In this document: positions 1 to 4,590 of the stretch, piece by piece
Numbering within the stretch: the first letter of the stretch is position 1
How the letters are laid out: each line of letters starts with the position of its first letter
Source of the DNA: Eubacteriales bacterium
GTDB lineage: Bacteria > Bacillota > Clostridia > Peptostreptococcales > Anaerovoracaceae
Direction of reading: 5' to 3'
Length of the DNA stretch: 6,534 bases
Assembly (NCBI GenBank): GCA_028680875.1
Contig: JAQUJQ010000091.1
Location: 1-6,534, forward strand
The notes under the pieces: generated by a model
What the model was told of the DNA's origin: nothing
Database searches by the model: none
The model's input: the letters and a program-made list of their open reading frames with translations, nothing else
Position numbers and translations under genes: made by a program

Positions 1-183
1 ATAAACACAATCATACAAATACTTGAATGGGGGAAAAGGATTACTGAAATACACGTGAGCAGACGTGACGATTCAAGAATCTCATATTAAAAATATTATT
101 CGTTTGGTGCCGGGTACGAAACGCAAAGAGGCCGGTCATCTTTACGTAAATTGCGCCGGACAGGCTTTATCATTGTTATCCGG

Positions 184-212
184 TTGACACCGACAAACAA
201 TCATGATATTAT
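184..212 (+). promoter_or_regulatory. Sigma-A type promoter for the toxin-antitoxin operon
   Basis: TTGACA at 184-189 and TATTAT at 207-212 are separated by 17 bp. The -35 matches consensus perfectly and the -10 has one mismatch. Transcription would begin near 219, giving a roughly 100-nt leader before the antitoxin gene. A second perfect TATAAT at 291-296 lies closer to the gene but has no recognisable -35 at the right distance, so this upstream promoter is preferred. Confidence 0.7.
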
Positions 213-273
213 CCAAATAGAAACAAAGAAACAAAGAAAATGTAAAAAAGGAACAAGGAAATTTGATGCAAAG

Positions 274-287
274 AATTATGCATAATT
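274..287. promoter_or_regulatory. Perfect 14-bp palindrome, candidate antitoxin operator
   Basis: AATTATGCATAATT is a perfect palindrome. It is followed directly by a second one, CATAT-A-ATATG at 289-299, which contains the TATAAT box at 291-296. Antitoxins of AbrB/MazE type usually repress their own operon by binding palindromes near the promoter or start, so the position 35 bp upstream of the antitoxin start fits. Binding is inferred and not shown by the sequence. Confidence 0.45.
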
Positions 288-321
288 TCATATAATATGT
301 ATAACATGAGGAGAGAGGAAT

Positions 322-696
322 ATGTCAATGTTAGCTTTCGGGAGTGGTATAGCAATGGAAAGAAAGACGATCAGAATATCAGAGAAGCGACAGATCACGA
401 TTCCGCAGAAATTTTTTGAAGCATTAGGTTTCGGCAGGGAAGCAGAATGTGCTTTGCAAGATGGCGTAATAACCATCAGACCTGTAAAGGAACGGGACGG
501 CGGAGAGTTCGCCGAGGAGATTCTTGCGGATTTGATTTCCCAAGGATTTGAAGGGCAGGATCTCATTGAACGGTTTAAGGAACAAAATAGAAGAATCCGG
601 CCGGCTGTTGAGAGACTGGTTGCTGAGGCAGACGACCTGGTTAAAGCGGGAAAAGGTAAAAAAAGTCTGGACGAACTGTTTGGCACAGAGGACTGA
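322..696 (+). CDS. AbrB/MazE/SpoVT-family antitoxin
   Basis: This is probably the DNA-binding antitoxin of a type II toxin-antitoxin pair, neutralising the toxin encoded directly downstream and autoregulating the operon. The AbrB-type swapped-hairpin signature is visible in ISEKRQITIPQKFF, followed by a short acidic and hydrophobic strand region (ALQDGVITIRPV). The charged C-terminal half, rich in Glu, Lys and Arg, is the expected toxin-binding part. Three in-frame starts compete. ATG 322 has GAGGAG at 308-313 and ATG 328 has AGAGGA at 314-319, each 8 nt away. ATG 355 has GGGAG at 340-344 and would begin MERKTIRIS, where the conserved fold starts. I keep 322 because its ribosome binding site is best, but the mature homologous region begins at 355 (113 residues). 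The fold assignment is secure; the toxin partner is inferred from adjacency. Confidence 0.85.
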   Translation: MSMLAFGSGIAMERKTIRISEKRQITIPQKFFEALGFGREAECALQDGVITIRPVKERDGGEFAEEILADLISQGFEGQDLIERFKEQNRRIRPAVERLVAEADDLVKAGKGKKSLDELFGTED

Positions 697-699
697 GTG

Positions 700-990
700 A
701 TGTACGAACTCAGATATATGAATGCCGCAGAATCATATTTTAAAAAACTCAAAGACAAGGGCTTAAAGTTGATGTTTCGTAATGCTCTTGAAAGAATGAG
801 CGTGAACCCATATGAGGGGGAAGTAAAACACGGCGATCTCGCCGGGTTGTATTGCTATGATGTTTATTATAATAAGACAAACTATGAAATCGCTTATCGA
901 GTTTATGAAGAATCCAATAAAACCGTTGCTATCATTTTGGCAGGCACTAGAGAAAACTTTTATAAAGAACTTAAGCGGCATATGAAATAA
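700..990 (+). CDS. RelE/ParE-superfamily toxin
   Basis: This 96-residue basic protein is likely the toxin of the pair. Members of this fold are either ribosome-dependent mRNA endonucleases (RelE-like) or gyrase poisons (ParE-like), and the sequence does not decide between them. Visible features are an N-terminal lysine-rich helix region (AAESYFKKLKDKGLK), the core strands YCYDVYY and YEIAYRVYE, and the C-terminal strand and helix IILAGTRENFYKELKRH, typical of RelE/ParE-fold toxins. Candidate functional residues are R67, R84, Y88 and H94. ATG 700 lies 3 nt after the antitoxin stop. A GTG at 697 is also in frame, but AGAGG at 687-691 is 8 nt from ATG 700. The tight spacing indicates one operon. 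I see no terminator after the stop, so read-through toward tetR is possible. Confidence 0.82.
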   Translation: MYELRYMNAAESYFKKLKDKGLKLMFRNALERMSVNPYEGEVKHGDLAGLYCYDVYYNKTNYEIAYRVYEESNKTVAIILAGTRENFYKELKRHMK

Positions 991-1035
991 TTCTACGGCT
1001 CTTTGAGCATGTATGCGCATCGAATTGTAAACCTT

Positions 1036-1054
1036 TAGATACCTACAGAATGTA
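1036..1054. promoter_or_regulatory. Candidate TetR operator 1, upstream of the tetR -35
   Basis: The 19-bp site TAGATACCTACAGAATGTA ends two bases before the -35 box at 1057. It matches the downstream site at 1089-1107 at 14 of 19 positions and ends in the same GAATGTA. It has one mismatch to a TACAT-N9-ATGTA inverted repeat. A partly overlapping repeat, AGATAC-N9-GTATCT at 1037-1057, is perfect in its arms. Function is inferred from position and repetition. Confidence 0.5.
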
Positions 1055-1056
1055 TC

Positions 1057-1085
1057 TTGACAAGGAAGCTGAAAAAACTTATAAT
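1057..1085 (+). promoter_or_regulatory. Perfect consensus sigma-A promoter of tetR
   Basis: TTGACA at 1057-1062 and TATAAT at 1080-1085 with exactly 17 bp between them match the housekeeping consensus fully. Transcription should begin near 1092, about 42 nt before the start codon at 1134. The promoter lies inside the upstream in-frame extension that begins at 1050, which is strong evidence that this extension is not translated. Operator-like repeats lie on both sides (1036-1054 and 1089-1107), as expected for tight autorepression of a strong promoter. Confidence 0.85.
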
Positions 1086-1088
1086 AAA

Positions 1089-1107
1089 TACATACCATAT
1101 GAATGTA
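1089..1107. promoter_or_regulatory. Candidate TetR operator 2, over the transcription start
   Basis: TACATACCATATGAATGTA is an inverted repeat with arms TACAT and ATGTA around 9 bases. It begins 3 bp after the -10 box and covers the expected transcription start. Its centre is about 53 bp from the centre of the site at 1036-1054, close to five helical turns, so two bound dimers could lie on the same face of the DNA. A repressor here would block RNA polymerase directly. Confidence 0.6.
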
Positions 1108-1133
1108 AACAATGGAGGCGAGGCGAAGGAAGC

Positions 1134-1781
1134 ATGGCACGAAACAAATATCCAGAGATAACCGTGGGAAAAATTTTAGAGGCCGCACAAAAACTTTTTT
1201 TGGAAAAAGGATATGATAAAACAACCATACAGGATATTGTGAATGAACTTGGAGGTTTGACAAAGGGTGCAATATATCATCATTTCAAATCAAAAAAAGA
1301 AATCATGGACGCATTGAGCGATAAAATGTTTCTTGAAAACAACCCGTTTGACACTGTTAGAGAACGGAAAGACTTAAATGGGCTTCAAAAAATGAAACTG
1401 GCAATGACATTAAATCAGTCTGATGAAGAGCGGATGGAGCTGTCAAAACAGGCTATACCTATTTTGAATAACCCCCATATTTTAGCAAGAATGATTGAAT
1501 CTAACAGATGCGTATTAAGCCCTTTTTGGCTTGAACTTATAGAAGAGGGAAACAACGACGGCTCTATTCATACGCAATATGCAAAAGAATTATCGGAGTT
1601 GCTTCCTTTATTCGATTTGTGGCTAACGCCGTCCATTTATCCGGCAAGTACAGAGGAAATGTGTCATAAGTTTACTTTCATAAAAGAGTTGTTTGATTGT
1701 ATGGGTGTTCCATTGATTGACGACGAAATTATGAACATGATAAAACGATATTTTTCCGAAATGAAAGAGGACAACAAATAA
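1134..1781 (+). CDS. TetR/AcrR-family transcriptional regulator
   Basis: A 215-residue one-component repressor that most likely controls itself and the downstream ABC transporter genes. The N-terminal DNA-binding domain is clear at residues 9-55. Helix 1 lies in ILEAAQKLFLEKGYDKTT, the helix-turn-helix follows (TIQDIVNELGGLTKGAIYHHF), and the recognition helix ends in the family-typical YHHFKSK. The remaining C-terminal part would bind the inducer and is too divergent to predict a ligand. The open frame extends to an ATG at 1050, but that would place a perfect promoter inside the gene. ATG 1134, preceded by GAGG (1120-1123) and AAGGA (1126-1130), gives the normal family length. The gene ends at a terminator-like hairpin. 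Operator-like repeats flank its promoter and precede the ABC genes, which supports both auto- and target regulation. The regulator family is certain; the regulon is inferred. Confidence 0.92.
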   Translation: MARNKYPEITVGKILEAAQKLFLEKGYDKTTIQDIVNELGGLTKGAIYHHFKSKKEIMDALSDKMFLENNPFDTVRERKDLNGLQKMKLAMTLNQSDEERMELSKQAIPILNNPHILARMIESNRCVLSPFWLELIEEGNNDGSIHTQYAKELSELLPLFDLWLTPSIYPASTEEMCHKFTFIKELFDCMGVPLIDDEIMNMIKRYFSEMKEDNK

Positions 1782-1814
1782 AACTGCCTTATAACTAAAA
1801 GGCAGTTTTATTTT
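1781..1814 (+). terminator. Rho-independent terminator-like hairpin after tetR
   Basis: AAACTGCCTT (1781-1790) pairs perfectly with AAGGCAGTTT (1799-1808) around an 8-nt loop and is followed by TATTTT. The stem overlaps the last base of the tetR stop codon. It should end most tetR transcripts, so the ABC operon either has its own weak promoter or depends on read-through. Confidence 0.75.
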
Positions 1815-1821
1815 AAAGATA

Positions 1822-1840
1822 TACATTCATTCATAATGTA
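1822..1840. promoter_or_regulatory. Candidate TetR operator 3, before the ABC operon
   Basis: TACATTCATTCATAATGTA has the same TACAT-N9-ATGTA architecture as the site at 1089-1107 and is one base longer on each side as a perfect repeat (ATACATT / AATGTAT, 1821-1841). An overlapping repeat, TTCATA-ATG-TATGAA, lies at 1830-1844. It sits between the tetR terminator and the ABC ribosome binding site at 1852-1858. It overlaps a CATAAT sequence (1832-1837) that could be the -10 of a weak promoter; no good -35 is visible. Confidence 0.6.
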
Positions 1841-1864
1841 TGAAAAAATATGAGGAGGATAATA

Positions 1865-2599
1865 ATGGGCAATCTATTAGCTGTATCAACAAAACGATTG
1901 ACAAAAGCATTTGATGGAAAAGAAATTATCCATGGGTGCAATATGACTGTTGAAAAAGGAACCGTCTATGGCTTCGTTGGAAAAAATGGAGCAGGAAAGA
2001 CAACTGTTTTTAAAATGCTACTGGGGTTGTTAAGACCGACTATGGGCGAGGCGACTGTTTTAGGCATGGATAGCGTAAGAGACCGTTCGGAGATTTTGCG
2101 GCATACAGGAAGTCTGATTGAAACCCCTATTTTTTACGAGCATTTATCCGCTGCCGATAATCTGAAAATCCATCTTGCATATATGGGAATTGAAAATACA
2201 GATCTTGAAAATGTATTAACTCTGGTAGGATTAGCGAACATTGGTACACAGCCTGTTTCAACCTTTTCGTTGGGAATGCGCCAACGCTTGGGTATCGCTC
2301 GCGCATTAGTGCATAAACCAGAGCTCTTGATTTTGGACGAACCTATAAACGGTCTTGACCCTGTTGGAATAATAGAAATGCGGGAACTCTTTCATACCCT
2401 TGTAAGGCAAGAAAATTATACGATTTTGTTGTCAAGCCATATTTTATCAGAAGTCGAACAGATAGCTGACCGGATAGGTGTTATTGTTGACGGTACTGTT
2501 ATACAGGAAATAAGTCCGGCAGAAATCAAAGAAAAACACCCTGCCGGAATAGAGGATTACTTTATAAAGGTCACGAATGGAGGAAAAGCAAATGAATAA
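1865..2599 (+). CDS. ABC transporter ATP-binding protein, BcrA/LanF-like
   Basis: A 244-residue cytoplasmic ATPase that would power the permease encoded next to it, in the subfamily that exports or excludes bacitracin, lantibiotics and similar compounds. All nucleotide-binding motifs are present: Walker A GKNGAGKTT (39-47), signature FSLGMRQR (134-141), Walker B LLILDEP (154-160), D-loop region NGLDP and H-loop SSHIL (190-194). At the Q-loop the sequence is LIETPIFYEHL, with Glu86 where most ABC ATPases have Gln. This resembles the E-loop described for lantibiotic-immunity LanF proteins. The start is ATG 1865, with GAGGAGG (1852-1858) 6 nt upstream. The in-frame ATG 1850 overlaps that ribosome binding site and is rejected. 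The end overlaps the permease start by 8 nt. Motifs leave no doubt about the ATPase; the antimicrobial-peptide substrate class is only suggested. Confidence 0.93.
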   Translation: MGNLLAVSTKRLTKAFDGKEIIHGCNMTVEKGTVYGFVGKNGAGKTTVFKMLLGLLRPTMGEATVLGMDSVRDRSEILRHTGSLIETPIFYEHLSAADNLKIHLAYMGIENTDLENVLTLVGLANIGTQPVSTFSLGMRQRLGIARALVHKPELLILDEPINGLDPVGIIEMRELFHTLVRQENYTILLSSHILSEVEQIADRIGVIVDGTVIQEISPAEIKEKHPAGIEDYFIKVTNGGKANE

Positions 2600-3299
2600 G
2601 CTGATCAGTCTTGAATTGAAAAGAAACAGTTTGAAATCTTATCATATATCGGTTGTTATCACTACTGTAATTATGTTGGGCTTTTTATATCTGCTTGCGG
2701 CAATTCCTAAAATGGATCCAGCGGATACAGATGCGGAATTGTTTATGTCATATAACTTTATTATCGGGTTGAGCAACGTAGTCTGTATGGCTATTTTTTC
2801 GATTATGTCCGCAGTAATGGCGTCAAAGTTTATCGTTGAAGAATACACAGGTAAAAAAGCAATCCTTTTGTTCTCCTACCCTATCGAAAGGAAAAAGATA
2901 TTAGAAGCAAAGATATTAACAGTCTTTTCATATACGGCTTTCTCTATGATAGTATGCGGCGGCTTCATTTTAACAGTTTTCTTAGGAACAGAGAGGCTAT
3001 TTCCATTATGTTCAGACACTATCAGCTTAGGTATGATTTGGGACAGCATTTTATCTTTGCTATGCTACTCATTTATAGCTGCACTGTTGGGGGTTATTTC
3101 TCTTTGGTTCGGCTTTATGAAGAAATCCATCTCCGTAACAATAGTTGCGTCATGCATTATTGTATCGGTTATTTGTCAAATCATGGGGATGTCGCTTTTT
3201 TACCGCCCTGTTATTATTAGTACTCTTGCGGCAACTTTAATCATCGCAGTATTGGCATGGAGCAATTTGCATTATCAGGTTAAAAGGATGGAAGTATGA
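2592..3299 (+). CDS. ABC-2 type transporter permease
   Basis: A 235-residue integral membrane protein, the presumed partner of the preceding ATPase. Six hydrophobic segments can be read at about residues 19-38, 56-80, 108-131, 148-173, 179-203 and 206-224, the usual count for LanE/LanG- and BcrB-like permeases. Between segments 2 and 3 is the cytoplasmic stretch EEYTGKKAILLFSYPIERKK, which fits the common ABC-2 pattern of an acidic pair, then a Gly-Lys pair, a Leu-rich strand and a Pro before a basic helix. The start is ATG 2592 with GGAGG (2579-2583) 8 nt upstream. The upstream in-frame ATG 2577 overlaps this site and is rejected. The gene starts inside the ATPase gene (8-nt overlap) and its stop overlaps the next start (ATGA), so translation of all three should be coupled. 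No signal peptide is expected. Sequence alone does not name a substrate. Confidence 0.88.
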   Translation: MNKLISLELKRNSLKSYHISVVITTVIMLGFLYLLAAIPKMDPADTDAELFMSYNFIIGLSNVVCMAIFSIMSAVMASKFIVEEYTGKKAILLFSYPIERKKILEAKILTVFSYTAFSMIVCGGFILTVFLGTERLFPLCSDTISLGMIWDSILSLLCYSFIAALLGVISLWFGFMKKSISVTIVASCIIVSVICQIMGMSLFYRPVIISTLAATLIIAVLAWSNLHYQVKRMEV

Positions 3300-3946
3300 G
3301 AAACGGTAGCATGACTAATGTTATTTTTATTCATGGGCTTGGACAAACCCCAGCAAGCTGGGATAAAACTGTTTCCTCTCTATCAGAATATATAACAGCT
3401 GACTATGTTAATTTGTCCTCTATATGCAAAAATGGAGAAGTAACATATAAGAACTTGTATTGTGCTTTTGAAAAATACTGCGAAATAGTCGAACCGTTGA
3501 ACTTGTGCGGTATCTCTTTGGGGGCAATCCTTGCATTAAACTATGCAATAGACCATACTGAAAAAGTGTGGTCATTAGTGTTGATTGCCCCACAATATGA
3601 AATACCTCGTCTGCTGCTAAAACTGCAAAATATAATCTTCTTTTTCATGCCGAAAGCATACTTTCAGAAACTGGGTTTTACAAAAAAAGAGTTTATCTGT
3701 CTGGTAAATTCAATGTTGGATTTGGATTTTCGTAATGACTTGAGCAATATTTCTTGTACGACATTAGTTATTTGTGGTGAAAAAGATAAAGCAAATAGGA
3801 AATCTGCGATAGGTTTAGCAAATAGTATTTCAATGTCGGACTTACACCTTATCAAAAATGCAGGGCATGAAGTAAACATAGAAGTGCCTAATAAACTTGC
3901 GGCCATTCTAAAATCATTTTATTTTTCTTGCCCCTTTCTAATATAA
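3296..3946 (+). CDS. Alpha/beta-fold hydrolase
   Basis: A 216-residue, probably cytoplasmic serine hydrolase with a visible catalytic triad. The N-terminal oxyanion-hole motif is VIFIHGLGQ (9-17). The nucleophile elbow GISLG (72-76) gives Ser74. The acid is Asp164 in CGEKDKAN. The base is His191 in NAGHEVN. The region between the elbow and the acid (about 100-150) would be a small lid. The total is short for the family (often 240-300 residues) but all strands and catalytic residues are present, so it is probably functional. It starts at ATG 3296, sharing ATGA with the permease stop, with AAGGA at 3284-3288. This coupling means it belongs to the exporter operon. Esterase, lactonase or peptidase activity on the exported compound is a reasonable inference, but the substrate is unknown. 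The final residues SFYFSCPFLI are unusually hydrophobic. Confidence 0.87.
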   Translation: MRNGSMTNVIFIHGLGQTPASWDKTVSSLSEYITADYVNLSSICKNGEVTYKNLYCAFEKYCEIVEPLNLCGISLGAILALNYAIDHTEKVWSLVLIAPQYEIPRLLLKLQNIIFFFMPKAYFQKLGFTKKEFICLVNSMLDLDFRNDLSNISCTTLVICGEKDKANRKSAIGLANSISMSDLHLIKNAGHEVNIEVPNKLAAILKSFYFSCPFLI

Positions 3947-4027
3947 ATAACAAAAAGAAGACCATAATACTCTTAATCACAGAAAAAAAGCCGATGAAAT
4001 TGACAGTAAAAATAATATAAAAGAAAA

Positions 4028-4090
4028 GCCAATTGACGAAAGGTGAATTCCAAGATACTCATTTCGTCCATTTCAAATTGGCCATTTTAT
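4028..4090. terminator. Bidirectional terminator-like inverted repeat
   Basis: GCCAATT-GACGAAA (4028-4041) pairs with TTTCGTC (4062-4068) and AATTGGC (4076-4082), with a 7-nt bulge CATTTCA between the two right-hand blocks. On the plus strand it is followed by CATTTTATTT. On the minus strand the flank reads TTTTCTTTTATATTATTTTT. It lies between the hydrolase gene and the convergent oxidoreductase remnant, which is where a shared terminator would be placed. Confidence 0.6.
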
Positions 4091-4315
4091 TTATAATTTC
4101 ATGCATTTGAACGATTCCGACATATTTGCAACAAAATTCCATTGACGTTCCATATAATTTTTCAATGTATAAATGTTGTTTTGATAAAAAGTGTATAGCT
4201 CAACTAAATCCAAATCGCTATTCAAATCTATTTTCTCAATAGCTTTTGCAGCGGCGTACCCACTTTCCATTCCTGCAGATATACCTTCGCCCATAGGGTT
4301 TAGAAATCCTGCTGT
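4091..4315 (-). pseudogene. C-terminal remnant of a FAD-dependent oxidoreductase
   Basis: Reading the minus strand, the frame opens after a stop at 4316-4318 with TAGFLNPMGEGISAGMES and continues for about 70 residues to a TAA at 4091-4093. The AGF-x-NP-x-GEGI-x-AGMESG pattern is the conserved FAD-binding segment near the C-terminus of FixC/geranylgeranyl-reductase-like flavoproteins and related monooxygenases, where it normally follows a GDAA. Here the homology breaks exactly after the AG of that motif, and none of the upstream 300 or so residues (the N-terminal GxGxxG dinucleotide-binding fold included) is present. The internal ATG at 4292-4294 has no ribosome binding site that I trust. I read this as the end of a gene lost by deletion or rearrangement near 4312-4320. 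It converges on the hydrolase gene. The family call rests on one motif. Confidence 0.65.
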
Positions 4316-4590
4316 TTATTACATCATACGTTTCTACCGCCCCGCCGGCTTGGTTACAGAACACCGAAAATGGGAAAAAAATTTCCCATTTTCGGGGGGA
4401 TTATTTTCTGATTCATCTAAACAACACAGAAAATTCAGACTCTGCAACGCTTTTCAACTTTGGCACAGGATTTGCTTCTATATTTTGCATGCCCCTTAAA
4501 AGATTAACAATTATTGTTTGTATTACCACTATAACGAAATTATCATTACCATTCATTAACAGGGGCAAATTATAAGAAAGGGTGATTTTT
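4316..4590. other. Non-coding junction region before the amino acid permease
   Basis: About 275 bases without a credible gene. It holds the junction where the oxidoreductase remnant ends, the GC-rich run ACCGCCCCGCCGGC near 4336-4349, the perfect hairpin at 4364-4395, and an 8-bp inverted repeat ATTTTCTG / CAGAAAAT (4403-4410 and 4427-4434). AT-rich DNA at 4501-4590 probably contains the permease promoter. TTAACA (4504-4509) and TATAAC (4530-4535) are present but 20 bp apart, so I do not call a promoter. I recognise no riboswitch or T-box signature in the leader. Confidence 0.5.
4364..4395. repeat. Perfect 14-bp-stem hairpin
   Basis: CCGAAAATGGGAAA (4364-4377) and TTTCCCATTTTCGG (4382-4395) are exact reverse complements around AAAA. 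Downstream the plus strand reads GGGGATTATTTTC, a poor U-tract, so a simple terminator is not certain. It could also be a dispersed palindromic repeat or a scar of a mobile element at the gene-remnant junction. Confidence 0.8.

Larger units (their letters stand above)
1..321. other. Gene-free leader region upstream of the toxin-antitoxin module
   Basis: No convincing gene is visible here. Bases 59-187 stay open on the plus strand in the frame ending at TGA 185-187 (about 42 codons, containing stretches such as IIRLVPGTKRKEAGHLY), but there is no ribosome binding site and I recognise no family, so this is at most a gene remnant. A short inverted repeat CACGT-N6-ACGTG lies at 52-67. An 8-bp tandem repeat (AAACAAAG twice) lies at 221-236 in the presumed 5' untranslated region. 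The useful content is regulatory and is listed separately: a promoter at 184-212, a palindrome at 274-287 and a TATAAT box at 291-296. Confidence 0.5.

Noticed and set aside
763..1272. Minus-strand 169-residue frame opposite the toxin and tetR
   Set aside because: It spans two genes and a perfect plus-strand promoter and shows no domain signal; an antisense shadow.
2954..3220. Plus-strand 88-residue frame inside the permease gene
   Set aside because: It is another frame of the permease, whose six membrane segments and gene couplings are convincing; no independent ribosome binding site.
4413..4490. Minus-strand 25-codon frame beginning MQNIEANPVPKLK with AAGGGG just upstream
   Set aside because: The ribosome binding site is only 1 nt from the ATG, the peptide ends after 25 residues, and no family is recognisable. 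It could be a truncated gene start, but the support is too thin.
4191..4499. Plus-strand 102-residue frame across the junction
   Set aside because: It runs antisense through the clear oxidoreductase remnant and through the perfect hairpin, lacks a ribosome binding site, and has no recognisable domain.
4504..4535. TTAACA / TATAAC as a promoter for the amino acid permease
   Set aside because: The spacing is 20 bp and the -10 is imperfect, so it is not listed as a promoter.
4396..4590. Riboswitch or T-box in the permease leader
   Set aside because: No recognisable aptamer core, T-box sequence or terminator/antiterminator pair was seen in the leader.
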